Shown: one piece after another, positions 8,901 to 18,631 of the stretch
Layout: the number at the start of each line of letters is the position of its first letter
Numbering within the stretch: the first letter of the stretch is position 1
Assembly (NCBI GenBank): GCA_958450325.1
Contig: OY288247.1
Location: 57,973,701 to 58,037,700, forward strand
Direction: 5' to 3'
Source: Agrostemma githago
Taxonomy: Eukaryota; Streptophyta; Magnoliopsida; Caryophyllales; Caryophyllaceae
Length of the DNA: 64,000 nucleotides
Made by a program: the position numbers and the translations under genes
The notes under the pieces: model-generated
The model's database searches: none
What the model was told of the DNA's origin: nothing
The model's input: only the letters and a program-made list of their open reading frames with translations

Positions 8901-11181
8901 CGGAGAACGGGTGCTACGGGACGGCAAATGTCAAGCGGCTTTTGACAAAATCAAGGAGGTGTTGTCTGCTCCGCCGGTACTAATGCCACCTCAACACGGT
9001 CTACCTTTGTCGTTATACCTAACGACGACGGAGACGGCCATGGGGGCTATGCTGGCCCAGACAGTCGATTCAGAAGAACGGGCTATTTACTACATCAGTA
9101 AAAAGTTCCTCGAATATGAGTGCAAATATACAATGCTCGAAAAGACGTGCCTAGCATTGGTTTGGGCCACTAAAAAGCTCCGACATTACATGCTCAGTCA
9201 CGAGGTACATGTGTTATCCAAGATGGATCCTATCAAGTACTTATTTGAGAAGCCCATCCTCAACGGCAGGATGTCAAGATGGACTTTAATGTTATCCGAG
9301 TTCGACCTCAAGTTTGTACCATTAAAAGCCATCAAAGGTCGGGTAGTTGCCGAGTTCCTCGCTGACGGCCCAATATCCGAAGAAGGCCACACCGATACAT
9401 GGGCCTTTCCTGATGAAGACATATTCCACACCGATACGGAAGTGTGGGATTTATATTTCGATGGGGCATCCAACTTCCGAGGATTTGGGGTCGGAATCCT
9501 GTTAATTTCACCCCGAGGGGAACACACTCCCTTATCCATCAAGCTGGACTTCGACGTGACCAACAACGCAGCCGAATACGAAGCATGCATTCACGGGTTG
9601 CAAGCCGCCGCTGATTTAGGGGTAACAAACCTCCGGGTCCACGGTGATTCATCATTAGTCATCAATCAAGCACTCCAGAAATGGAAAACTCGGAACGCCA
9701 ATCTCGTGGCTTACCAAGCACGGGTAAGGGTTCTAGAGAAGCAATTTCAAAAGGTAGAATACATTTATCTGCCCCGGGAAGAGAATCAGTTTGCAGATGC
9801 ACTTTCCAAATTAGCATCTTTACTGAACATCCCGGATCACCTGACCAGCATGCCAATCTGTGTCGAAAGACGGTCCGAGCCAGCCTACATCCACGCCATT
9901 CAGGATATTGAGATAACTGACCCGGAGCCTTGGTATCAAGCTGTCCTAACCTACCTGACAACGGGAGAGTATCCCCCAGAAGCTGAAAATCGGGCCAAGA
10001 AGGCCCTACGAAGATTAGCAACCCAATTTGTTCGAACTGATGACGGGCAATTGTACAAAAAGACGGCACAGGGGGCTCTGCTCCTATGCATCGACAAAAT
10101 ACAAGCCGAAAAGGTCATGGCCGAGGTCCATGATGGTGAAAACGGCCCGCATATGAACGCCCATATGCTAGCCCGAAAAATCATGAGGCTCGGGTACTAT
10201 TGGAACACCATGGAAGCAGACTGTCAGTTGTATGTCAAACACTGCCATAACTGTCAGATATTCGCCAATGTACAGCATATGCCATCTTCCCTATTATATA
10301 CCATGACATCACCATGGCCATTTTCGACATGGGGTATTGACATAATTGGAAAGGTGCATCCTTCCGGAACGGGAGGTCATTGCTTCATCTTGGTGGCCAT
10401 CGACTACTTCACCAAATGGGTCGAAGCCGAGTCATACCGTGTCTTGAACGCCAAGCACGTGGCCAAATTTATCCAAAATAAAATAATATGTCGGTATGGG
10501 ATCCCTCACGAGTTCATCAGCGATCACGGGACCCACTTTCAAGCTGAAACTGCCGCATTGCTGGCAAAATACAAAATTCAAAGGCATACATCTTCGCCTT
10601 ACCGACCTCAAACAAATGGAGCGGTAGAAGCGGCCAATAAAACAATTGTCACCATACTTAAAAAGATGGCTGAAAATTATCGGGACTGGCCCGACAAAAT
10701 ACCTTTTGCCCTATGGGGTTATCGAACCTCAATCCGCACCGCGACCGGGGCAACCCCGTATTACTTGACATACGGAATGGAGGCGGTCCAACCAGTCGAG
10801 CTAGAGGTGCCATCCCTTAGGATCCTACTTGAAAGCCAAGTACCTGAGGCAGATTGGGTCCAAGCCCGATACGATTCGCTAGTCCTTTTGGACGAACGGC
10901 GATCCCGGGCTCTCAACAACATTCAAATATATCAAAAAAGGATCCAACGGGCTTTCAACAAACGGGTTAGGCCCAGGAACATCAAGGAAGGGGATCTGGT
11001 CCTAAAATCGGTTCGTGCCTTACTACCGGTTGACCCAAGGGGTAAATTCAAACCCAACTGGGCTGGGCCATACTTAGTCAAGAAGGTCCTATCAGGAGGA
11101 GCGGTGATGCTGACAGATTTGGACGGGAACGAGTTAGTCAACCCAACCAACTTAGACCAACTGAAGCGCTACTACCCCTAA
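5860..11181 (+). CDS. pol: Pol polyprotein of the Tat element: protease, RT, RNase H, archaeal-type RNase H, integrase
   Basis: This single unbroken ORF of 1773 codons makes the replication enzymes. In order: aspartic protease around residue 221 (reads N-D-G-S, see findings); an acidic Ser-Glu tract near 566-581; reverse transcriptase with YVDD at 906-909; a first RNase H at about 1040-1160; a second, archaeal/plant-like RNase H starting at 'LYFDGASN' (D1201) and ending 'REENQFADALSKLAS'; integrase zinc finger from H1424 ('YVKHCHNCQIF'); and the integrase core D1494, D1555, E1590. The C-terminal end is 'NLDQLKRYYP'. The frame opens at 5857 and overlaps gag by about 120 nt in the -1 frame, so Pol needs frameshifting or internal initiation at 5860. 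Two RNase H domains place it in the Tat lineage. Confidence 0.95.
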   Translation: MLEVKTSNPGPYRERENPVARRQAEQKENPFSAHAIFTGEVIDCSHLISPYIPQINGIWFDDEDDVYLTKGEAVPITLEEVRKAKSKALATNHLPAAGRSIPISVTEPARTEPTLEEPSPDTALVQQMKRVRADLTIWQLLVSSQAHREALTKALDEIKVDSEATPAEMVATIMPYLKGKSKEEGPLITFSEADLPPFGPNHNLALYITVICKGKYLPMTLINDGSAVNVLPLRTAKALGITDADYLPTAQTIQAFDGSPKPVAGAVKLKIITGPIEKELEFQVIDVTSSFNLLLGRPWIHAVKAVSSTLHRKVKMPLKDGIITLEATPITVASCNATGRADPRGFDFVGMIEEEYLFRPYFTTSIDTMLQNLGYLPGITSRPYLPAGKIIEVLNDGESHFELGYAITPKNVVRAGIHKAIDIIKGTYISPYSLKLTDYFVTPVFGAIQVGLYQPTSMCPETKKARECNFIPDDIFTIVQTETKEGENDSEPVLGLLFGEDKVVPAPKSDLVNLILRSDRFDPTKLITEVGTNTETRAWRKTIKWTDGQGRVYKLTTGEGDMPDIESESESESESESESRGSGAKVESVTPLPLSTEVSGPVPRPLPIPPLTNDQMAALFELFSKFTINNNNEHCSAYDLSYFQNLLNFKNFICNDIEKPDEQVPLPQHLVEQLEQRESRDPVIEETESINVGTTLEPQMLKLGLSLDPEERKQFTDLLQEFKDVFAWSYKDMPGIDREIAEHRIPIKDGCKPVKQKLRRMKPEWSLKVKEEVDKQFKGGFIQVSEYPDWVANIVPVPKKDGKVRVCVDFRDLNKASPKDDFPLPHIDILVDNTADHALLSFMDGYAGYNQIKMAEEDMGKTTFITPWGTYCYTVMPFGLINAGATYQRTATTLLHDMMHKEVEVYVDDMIVKSKDRSGHISALRKFFTRLRKYNMRLNPQKCSFGVTSGKLLGHIVSQRGIEVDPAKIKAITEMQPPKTEKEIRGFLGKVQYISRFISKLTMVCEPIFKKLKIGERVLRDGKCQAAFDKIKEVLSAPPVLMPPQHGLPLSLYLTTTETAMGAMLAQTVDSEERAIYYISKKFLEYECKYTMLEKTCLALVWATKKLRHYMLSHEVHVLSKMDPIKYLFEKPILNGRMSRWTLMLSEFDLKFVPLKAIKGRVVAEFLADGPISEEGHTDTWAFPDEDIFHTDTEVWDLYFDGASNFRGFGVGILLISPRGEHTPLSIKLDFDVTNNAAEYEACIHGLQAAADLGVTNLRVHGDSSLVINQALQKWKTRNANLVAYQARVRVLEKQFQKVEYIYLPREENQFADALSKLASLLNIPDHLTSMPICVERRSEPAYIHAIQDIEITDPEPWYQAVLTYLTTGEYPPEAENRAKKALRRLATQFVRTDDGQLYKKTAQGALLLCIDKIQAEKVMAEVHDGENGPHMNAHMLARKIMRLGYYWNTMEADCQLYVKHCHNCQIFANVQHMPSSLLYTMTSPWPFSTWGIDIIGKVHPSGTGGHCFILVAIDYFTKWVEAESYRVLNAKHVAKFIQNKIICRYGIPHEFISDHGTHFQAETAALLAKYKIQRHTSSPYRPQTNGAVEAANKTIVTILKKMAENYRDWPDKIPFALWGYRTSIRTATGATPYYLTYGMEAVQPVELEVPSLRILLESQVPEADWVQARYDSLVLLDERRSRALNNIQIYQKRIQRAFNKRVRPRNIKEGDLVLKSVRALLPVDPRGKFKPNWAGPYLVKKVLSGGAVMLTDLDGNELVNPTNLDQLKRYYP
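7553..7602 (+). repeat. Ser-Glu codon repeat within pol
   Basis: A run of alternating GAG/TCN codons encodes about eight Glu-Ser dipeptides in the linker between protease and reverse transcriptase. It is an in-frame hexanucleotide-type microsatellite (GAGTCN). The tract is acidic and probably disordered, and its length is likely to vary between copies. Confidence 0.85.
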
Positions 11182-11569
11182 ACCCCATCTCAATGTCATT
11201 TGCAAAAAAAATTATAAAAATTTGTCTTTTTATAAATTTTCAAAAATTATAGACAAGCCAATAAGCTAGAATTAATTATTCTACTGTCGCACATCTTGAA
11301 TTAATAATCCTGATGTATTTCGAAAATTGAAAAAAAATCAATCAAATCAATTTTGAACTACGTTAGGTTTGATTCCGCCGTTTGCGGATATGTAGGCAAC
11401 CCCTCGAAAGGGTACAACCACTGCAATAAACAAAAGACGGGAACGGTGTTCAATAATATGTCTTTTATTAATATCTCGATAAACTCGGGATTACAAAAAA
11501 AAACGGCATTCACAAAAAAAATCACACCAACAAAAATAATAGTAATATTCAAATAATAAAGCAAGGAGA
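11182..11569. other. Gap between the convergent pol and antisense genes
   Basis: An A/T-rich stretch separates the pol stop from the stop of the opposite-strand gene. It has no coding potential beyond short chance ORFs. It holds a candidate poly(A) signal for the minus-strand transcript, AATAAA read at 11469-11464, about 100 nt past that gene's stop. On the plus strand AATAAA occurs near 11553. Confidence 0.6.
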
Positions 11570-13444
11570 CTAGTATCCGGGCATCTTCCCCTTCCCCTTG
11601 TCCTTTGGGTCGCGTGGAGCCTGAGGTCTTCGGGGTGGTGGCGAGCGTTCCCGAATTACAAGTGGAACCTCCTTAGCCCGAGCCCGTTTCTTTGGCGACG
11701 GGTCTTCAATCACGGTCTTCGGCCCAAGTCGGGCCCGCACATGCTCAGGTAGCCTATCCCGTGGGCCAAGTCGGTCCTGCACGGGTAGTCTTGGGCCCAG
11801 TCTCCCTTCCAAGTCCATCTGGGGGCTCACTTTCCCCCAAGCACCTTTAGCACTAGACCCTTCAGCTTGAGTCTTAGACTTCTTCTTTCGCCTTGACATT
11901 AGGCGGACTAGGGTAGCTGGAGTGTCTCCCTCATCAAAGAACCCCCTGTTGTCTTTAGCTTGCTCCCTTCTCAGCAGGTCGAAGGCTTCGTCGACTTTCA
12001 AAGCGGCTCGGGCCTTAGCGTCTCCTGCTTTGGTCCACTTCATATAAGAATCTGAAACCCAGATTGAGTGGCGAGATTTGACAACGGGCCAAGTATGCCG
12101 TGTGTGCCATCTTTGCATCCAGGTATCACACATTACATCAGTCAGTTGGGTAGGGTCACTCACAACTGCTTCAACTTCGGGGATTCGCTGGGTCCATCCA
12201 TACTGCCTTAGTATGCGATCTGGATAGAGATGAACCGTCTGCTTAAAAGAAAGGATCACCTGATAGCGGGCTCCGTCCCTCGGGTCCAAGCCACTCCAAA
12301 GGTAGATGGGCCACCATGGAACTACCCATCGAATTAACGGGCCGCCATGAAAAGACAAAACCTCGTCCCAGTACTTCTGCGTAATCTGACGAGAAAAGTC
12401 AATGGCCCGCCTTCTCGTCATCACCTGGTTATGACGATAGTTGCCCGCATCAAGTGGAGGATCTATCACTGATAGCCTCTCATATAGCCAAATCTGCAAA
12501 AGGAAACAAAAGCATGAGATTCCAAGGCAAAATAGGCGCTCGCCTAAGGCCACTCGGTCGAGTGCTCGGGACACTCGGTCGAGTGATACCCCTGAACGTA
12601 AACAGGAGGCTCTTTACGAGGGCACTCGATCGAGGGCCAGGGTGACTCGATCGAGTGGCACCTCCGAAGACAGATCAGGAGAGTTTCATCGAGGGTACTC
12701 GACCGAGTGCCTGGGTGACTCGATCGAGTACCCCCCTGCAGTAAAAAAAAAAATTTGCAAAAAAATCAAAAAAACGAAAAATTGAAAAAAGAGGTCAAGT
12801 GACATACTTGCAACAAACGGGTGCTCCCAGTGAGACGAATGGATGAGTCCCTTTTGCGATCGTCCAATCCTTGGATAATCTCGCCCGTGATCAACCAAGC
12901 CGGGCTGTGCTCAGTCTCCATCAGATCCACTACAGTCAGAAGACGGGTACTTCCCATGCAGGATAACAAGTCCATATGACCCTCGAAAGCGTATACATGG
13001 AGCATGCAAAAGGAGAAATCTCTACGGCTATAAGCCGGCCTAACCCGAACATCGAGAGAGTTCATAAATTTCTCAGCCAAGTCGATCAGAGAAATTTTAT
13101 CACCTCATACGGGACACCTCGTTGTGAGAAAGCCCTAGAAATTCTCTCAACTTCCTCCTCGGATCATAGATCGAGTACGGGACGGCGGGACGGAGTATCG
13201 GGTTCCATCCTCCTATAGCTGCAATCTCCTCAGGCAAAGGGAAGACTTCGCCCCGAGGGAAAGCAAAGACATGATATATGTCATCCCAATAAGCCAAGCA
13301 AGCATCCAGAAAATAGCGGTCAACCACCATCTGACGGAACGGGTACAATTGGGTTATCCCCGTCTGATTCAAAGCCACCCTATCTGCATCCCTAAAGCGA
13401 CGGGACCACTCCTGCAACATCACACTCAACCTATCGATCCCCAT
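11570..13444 (-). CDS. Antisense spliced gene inside the Tat element, plant-mobile-domain/DUF7745-like, with a one-base frameshift
   Basis: This gene runs opposite to gag-pol. Exon 1 (13444-12808) starts at an ATG about 113 nt downstream of a TATATATA box. Exon 2 (12493-11570) ends with a stop at 11570. The 314-bp intron (12807-12494) begins GTATGT, ends TTCCTTTTGCAG and is phase 0, joining '..STRLLQ' to 'IWLYERLSV..' as in PMD-type proteins. Conserved-looking segments are 'HVFAFPRGEVFPLPEEIAAIGGW', a region ending 'LLQIWLYERL', and 'WVVPWWPIYLW'. The C-terminal part is basic and proline-rich, and could be nuclear. Exon 1 is 637 nt and contains one frame change near 13100, so this copy may be broken. 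A full product would be about 519 residues. Assignment to the plant mobile domain/DUF7745 group is by resemblance only. Confidence 0.7.
12494..12807 (-). other. Intron of the antisense gene carrying six CGATCG palindromes
   Basis: Donor GTATGT is at 12807 and acceptor TTTTGCAG ends at 12494, with a strong T-rich tract before it. Inside are six ACTCGATCGAGT-type palindromes starting (plus-strand numbering) at 12552, 12573, 12624, 12645, 12697 and 12718. That makes three pairs with starts 21 bp apart, each pair 72-73 bp from the next. This is the same layout as in the element's LTR. Confidence 0.75.
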
Positions 13445-13556
13445 GGCTAAAACTTCTTAAAGAAGATGAAGTGTCTTTCTCAAGAGAACTAGAGAGACTT
13501 TCTCTTAAGAAGGTTTTGTTTTGTGACTTGTGAAGAAAATCAAGAGCAAGAAGGGT

Positions 13557-13566
13557 CTATATATAG
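13557..13566 (-). promoter_or_regulatory. TATA box for the antisense gene
   Basis: CTATATATAG is palindromic and lies about 113-122 nt upstream of the antisense ATG at 13444, which would leave a 5' leader of about 80-90 nt. The opposite-strand sequence between it and the ATG is C/T-rich when read on the minus strand, like plant 5' leaders. Confidence 0.6.
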
Positions 13567-14119
13567 CATTGGCCTTGCAAACTATTTAGGAAAATTTCCT
13601 AATCTCAATAAGAATCAAACCACAATCCTAGTCTCAATACTAGCACGGGAATTTCCATCCCAAACTTTCCTAATCTTTCTTAGGAGTCAAGAATCTCAAA
13701 GTTTCCAAAACTCAAGGATTTCAAATTTCGAAATTTCAAAAAATCCAAATTTTCAAAAATCATTTTCCCCCAGCGCGAGTCATTTTACTGCCTACGTGTT
13801 GCACGCATTTTATGTGACTCATACAGGTACGACTCAAACAGGGACGTGCAACCCACGATATCTCCCCAGCGGAAGCCAACGACGGCATTTCAAGGGATGA
13901 GTCTACATACAGGCGCACCCAGGACTTACGAGACAAGTCCAATTCCCCACGGAGTTATCGGCTCAGGTATGACTTCTAGCTTGCGGCTGGCGAGCCCTTC
14001 ACGCAAGTCTAATGGACTATAAACGACCCGGCCGGAAGTCCGCCAGGTTGCAATCCTGGATTGGCCTGGTGGATACTCTGACTTTCGCCCTGTCCAAGCC
14101 TCAGTCAGAGTGGGGGCTC
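13567..14119 (+). other. 3' UTR and polypurine tract of the Tat element
   Basis: This non-coding stretch lies between the antisense promoter and the 3' LTR. It ends with the purine-rich AGAGTGGGGGCTC (about 14107-14119) immediately before TGTAGACACC. The tract primes plus-strand DNA synthesis. The right half matches 690-868 of the older element. Unlike the older relative, this copy has no tandem repeat array. Confidence 0.8.
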
Positions 14120-16735
14120 TGTAGACACCCGCATTTTGACTGCCAGGTGTCTATGGTAGTTTCCCAAAAAACACCCAATGATGATCGGACGCTAACATGC
14201 TTCTGTGCGCTCGGATACGGGCTCAAATCCATTAATCGCTGGCTAACACACTTACAGAGTACAAATCTCACAAAATCAACCTCAAATCCAGGCCCAGCGG
14301 GCCGTTTCCAATCAAATAAGGCTAATTTGGGCCAAAACCGACACCGGATTTAAAACCGACTTTTTGCGATTGGGTCAACCCCGGTCAAAATCGTTTCCGA
14401 GACACACAAAAACAGCCATACAACCATCAAAAGTCCAAGTCAAACACAGAACCCATCAAACACTCAAAGTCAAGGTCCAAAACAATGGACCCGTGCACCC
14501 GACTGGGCCACTCGATCGAGTGACCCACCCACTCGATCGAGTGGGCCCTTATTCAAGCCCGACGGCTGACGCACAAGCCTACTCGACCGAGTCAACTGCC
14601 TACTCGGTCGAGTAACCCTAAACCGGAACCCTAGCTTTTCCTATATAAGCAACCCTTTGCACACACTTCAAGACACCTTTTTCAGAATTTCTACTACCTC
14701 AAATTCAACCCTAGCAATACCCTAGCAAACCCTAAACTAGCTTTAGGATTCGTCAAACCCGAGCCACCATAACTTAGCCTTCATACACCTCGAAGACTCC
14801 CGTGTTGTAGCCACGTTTACGAGCCTTATTCCGAGACAAGAACATGTAGGTTGAGGGTGTCAAAACCCCGCTTCTTCTCCTTTCTTCCTCCTCGCGTCGC
14901 GTCGTCCTTTTTTACGGGTCGCGTTTTGTTTTTTTTTATTCTTATTATCGCATCATTAATATCAATAATACTAGTATCAAAACATTAAAATACCTATCAA
15001 TTTGTGTCGAGTATGAGTGATATTGGAATAAGGAAATCCGAATATACGAGTGTACTGCACACGAGTTGACGGTCGCTTATTCCGATATCCCGATTACTCG
15101 ATTATTGAGATAGGTCAACTTCAACAATAATTTTCGTATCGTTTGTATCATTATTGTTATTGTTCGCATATCTCATCGATTTCTCAAAAGCAAACATTGT
15201 ATTTCTATAAGGGTCAAATCCCGTTGACACGGACCCGACATCACAATCCCTAGGGATTTATTCCGATGTCGGAGAAGTCGAGGGAATCAAGTTTTTTTAC
15301 GTATTCAATTAAAGCGTCGATTTTGGATTCGATACTAATCCCATAATTGGATATCGAATCTAGTAATCAAGTCGTATGAATTAATTAGTGTGATTTGTCC
15401 GTATCGCGATAATTAATTCAAAACGACTAAAATCAATTCATTTAACTTTTTTATTTCACTCAAATATTCCATGTCGATTCAAATAATCGAGTGTGGAATA
15501 TAATGAGTATTCAAAGTTAGAGTCGAGTATAAATTCAACAATATTTATACTCGGTTCAACAAAATTTGCGATTTACATAAGAAACCACGTCGAGCGTAGA
15601 TTGTGCAATATTTACGTCCGATTCGGTAAAATCGTCAAATTCCCAAAAATCAAAAGCAATTTCAAAATCAACATCAAAATTACAAACGAATTACCATTCG
15701 TACAGGGGGCACTCGACCGAGTGCCTAACCCACTCGGTCGAGTGGCACCCCGAAATCGGACCAGAATGTCTGTCACGACACCCACTCGATCGAGTCTCAT
15801 AATGACTCGGTCGAGTGGCCATGTACCCAACCGAGTTGGTCCATAACTCGGCTGAGTACGGTCTGTACCACGAAACAGAAACATCTTTTCAGAGCCTACT
15901 CGATCGAGTCTATCAACTACTCGATCGAGTGGCCTCATAACGACTCAAACACGAGTCGTACATTATCCTATTTTTCAAACTCGATAGTATTTTACGACTT
16001 AGGTCAACACGTGCATAATTAATCACGTGTATACTATCTTTTCAAACCGTGCATCCTCATATTTGCATCCTTCAATTCGATTCATTATTTGCACAAGCCG
16101 TTATTATTCGTTATATCACTACATCGTTACTAACGCGTTTGTTATTTCTTTTGTCAATTTAATTCTTGTTCGTTTATTGTACTAAATGAACCCGTATGCT
16201 AAAATTCGACTTCGACGTTAGAATTAATTGCATTAAATCGACTTAGAAACCCTCTTCAAATTCAATTCACATGTTTAGGGAAAATACTCTTTGCATATCA
16301 CTTTTCCCGTTTAACTAGCGCGCGTATTGTAAGTCATCCGAATTCTTAGTAGAGGCCGCTAATGTGCGGGCGGGGTTAGGTGTCCTTTGTGGGCTTCCCA
16401 ACACGTACCCTCACCCCTTACTCAGAACCTCGGTTTCCGGATGCCCGAAACCGTTGGCGCACGAGAGTCATTCAATACACAATATCCGATAATGTCGGTA
16501 TTGGTATCAAATGCAAAGGGACGAGCCCAATAAACTCTGACATCGGAAATGGGCCGTATTTTGTATACGGGCCACTACGACATAGAGTGGGCTCGAATGG
16601 TTCCGAATAACCACAAAATTCGGTGGCGACTCCACATAGACCTAAATTTCAATTCGATCCGTTTCATAGGGAGATTCATTCGCCTACCCAAACCCGCGCG
16701 TGGCCGCGTCGGGGTGGACCTATGTCATGTCCACA
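14120..16735 (+). repeat. 3' LTR of the Tat element (2616 bp)
   Basis: It matches 1129-3733 except for about seven transitions (for example near 14416, 14488, 14894, 15829, 15852, 16099 and 16379) and one 11-bp insertion around 14715. TATA box at 14642, palindrome arrays at 14510-14613 and 15711-15930. It ends TCCACA followed by the duplication ATCGT. Confidence 0.95.
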
Positions 16736-16740
16736 ATCGT

Positions 16741-18346
16741 GCCAAGCGAACCTCGGGATGCGCACCCGAGGCCCACTCGGCGCAACGGCGCTAGGTCAAA
16801 GAGGGGGAAGCTTAGTCTCCAAGTCACAAATGATACGCACAACTCTCGGTTTTGGAAAATATCAAAATCGTATCTTCAAATTTCCGAGCGCCTCACTTCG
16901 CGCGTCTCAGCCTTCACACGCCTAAGCCCGGGCGCCTGAGTTCTGGTGCGCCTGGACTCAGGCGTCCATCCGGGTGACGAGAGCCGAAAACAATTATAAA
17001 TACCCCCTCCACCCCCTTCATTCGACACACAACATCTTCCCTTCTCTCTTTACTCATTAAGAGTTTCTCGCTTAGGGCTCGCACTCCGACACCCGAAGCA
17101 AACGATCCACTCAATCGTAGTCCCGATAAGCAAAATCGATGATACTCCTCACCTTCGAGCACCCCACTAGATCCCGAGGTGCCTGTGTTCGAATAGCTAC
17201 TCTAAGTCTAGCAACGGAGTTCTGCCGGATTAGCCGCAGAACCAGCAAATAGTAACGGAGTTCTGCCGGATTAGCCACAGGAAGAGCCAACGGTAACGAA
17301 ACTCTGCCGAAATCACCAGGCGAGCTAGGAGTATCCGCCTTTCGAAGTCGAATCGTCACTAGATTGTCATCTAAACAAAACTTTACATTCTTGTACTTTC
17401 ATTATGCACTACGATAATGTCAAATGTGGACACTAGGTCCATTACACGTACTAAAACACGTAACGTCCCAACTTCAACCATAAACATTAAAACACCATAA
17501 ATAGACCCGAGTAGTTTCGAGATCCGTTCTCAACTATCTATGCATCGTGTCCCGTTTAGCGTATACTCCGAGGGTGAAACTCCTCACTATGTGATTTACT
17601 TACATTTGTATTTACAACTTTCATATGATTTATTGCTTTTATGACCTTATAATCGCATGCTAAATCACCAAACACGGAATTCAAAACGTAAACAAGCTAA
17701 AACCGAACAAAGCGATGCTCGGTTTCCATATTAGTCCCGAAGCTCACCTTACATGGTTCGACGCATCCCTATTAATACCGAGCCGACGCATCTTAAGCAG
17801 AATACCGGGTAAGGTATACCACGAGAATGACTAATATCCGTATTATCACGTTAAAACTGATTTACTAATACGTATAATATTAGTACTCTCTACTCTCTTA
17901 TGTGCATCTTTTCATGGCCTTCTTGTCTCGTGAAATCGCATGCAAAGAATGTAAACACTACTACTTCGACGACAAAGCTTACTTGTCCTTAAACAATCGA
18001 CATAGCAAAAGGTACAGGGTTAAAACAATGGATGTTACCGTAATTCCGTCACAACAAAGGAACAAAGTTATCATCCCTTCGATTGATTAGTAAAGGCCGC
18101 TACGTGCGGGCGGGATTAGGTGTCAATGTCTAGCAGACGTTGGCTTCCCAATATGTACCTTCACCTCTTACTCAGAATCGACGGTTTTCGGATGTCCGAA
18201 ATCATTGGCAATGAGAGTCATTCCGATCATGGAGTGCTTAAGGGTACAAATTTTTATCTTTAGGTCCCGTGCCCCTCAGCTTTGAGCCGGCTAAGGATCA
18301 AAGTTGACTTGAACGGTTTTCGAGTCCCCATAATTGACTCGGTGAC
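16741..18346 (+). repeat. Right part of the older Tat-type LTR
   Basis: This continues the LTR interrupted at 1128. It has its own TATA box (TATAAATACC near 16995). Near its end (18090-18210) is the conserved 'GTAAAGGCCGCTA.GTGCGGGCGGGATTAGGTGTC' region also seen at 3350-3390 of the young LTR, with greater divergence. There are many substitutions and no long ORF. Upstream of its TATA box are repeated GCGCCT/AGGCG segments instead of CGATCG palindromes. The right boundary is approximate. Confidence 0.7.
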
Positions 18347-18631
18347 GACTCCACAATCGGCAACGAATTTGGTTCACTAAAGAGGTCGCCTTACCAAACA
18401 TATCGGTCTTTAAACATTTACAACCACGACTCGATCGATTCTAACGGAAACACGGGCGTCTGCGCCCGTCTAGTACAAGTCTGAATCGTCATACGAATCG
18501 AGGTCTGACAGATCACCCCGAACATGAGCTCGGACCAGCCCCCGACCGGGAGGTTGTCGCGTGGATGGCCGCCGCGATTGAAAACCGGGTTTAGCCGAAA
18601 GTGGCATTCCCGAAAAGAAATGGAACCAAAA
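18347..18631. other. Short unassigned stretch of the older Tat-type element
   Basis: I see no primer binding site or gag here. Most of the internal region has been deleted, since sequence of the pol 3' end follows at once. One lone near-palindrome, ACTCGATCGATT, lies at 18427-18438. Confidence 0.5.

Larger units (their letters stand above)
1129..16735 (+). mobile_element. Nearly intact Ty3/gypsy Tat-lineage LTR retrotransposon, 15.6 kb
   Basis: Two long LTRs (1129-3733 and 14120-16735) start with TG and end with CA. They are flanked by a perfect 5-bp duplication ATCGT (1124-1128 and 16736-16740). Inside, in order, are a primer binding site, a 1-kb leader, gag, pol with protease, reverse transcriptase, two RNase H domains and integrase, then a gene on the opposite strand, a 3' UTR and a polypurine tract. 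The second, archaeal-like RNase H and the extra ORF between pol and the 3' LTR are hallmarks of the Tat lineage (Ogre, Retand, Grande relatives). The LTRs differ by about 7 transitions and one 11-bp indel, so the insertion is recent. Confidence 0.95.

Noticed and set aside
9198..10184. Minus-strand ORFs of 77-135 codons within pol
   Set aside because: They are shadows of the strongly conserved plus-strand RNase H and integrase coding sequence.
12441..12785. Plus-strand ORF of 114 codons over the antisense gene
   Set aside because: It spans the intron and exon edge of the minus-strand gene and the palindrome array, and resembles no known protein.
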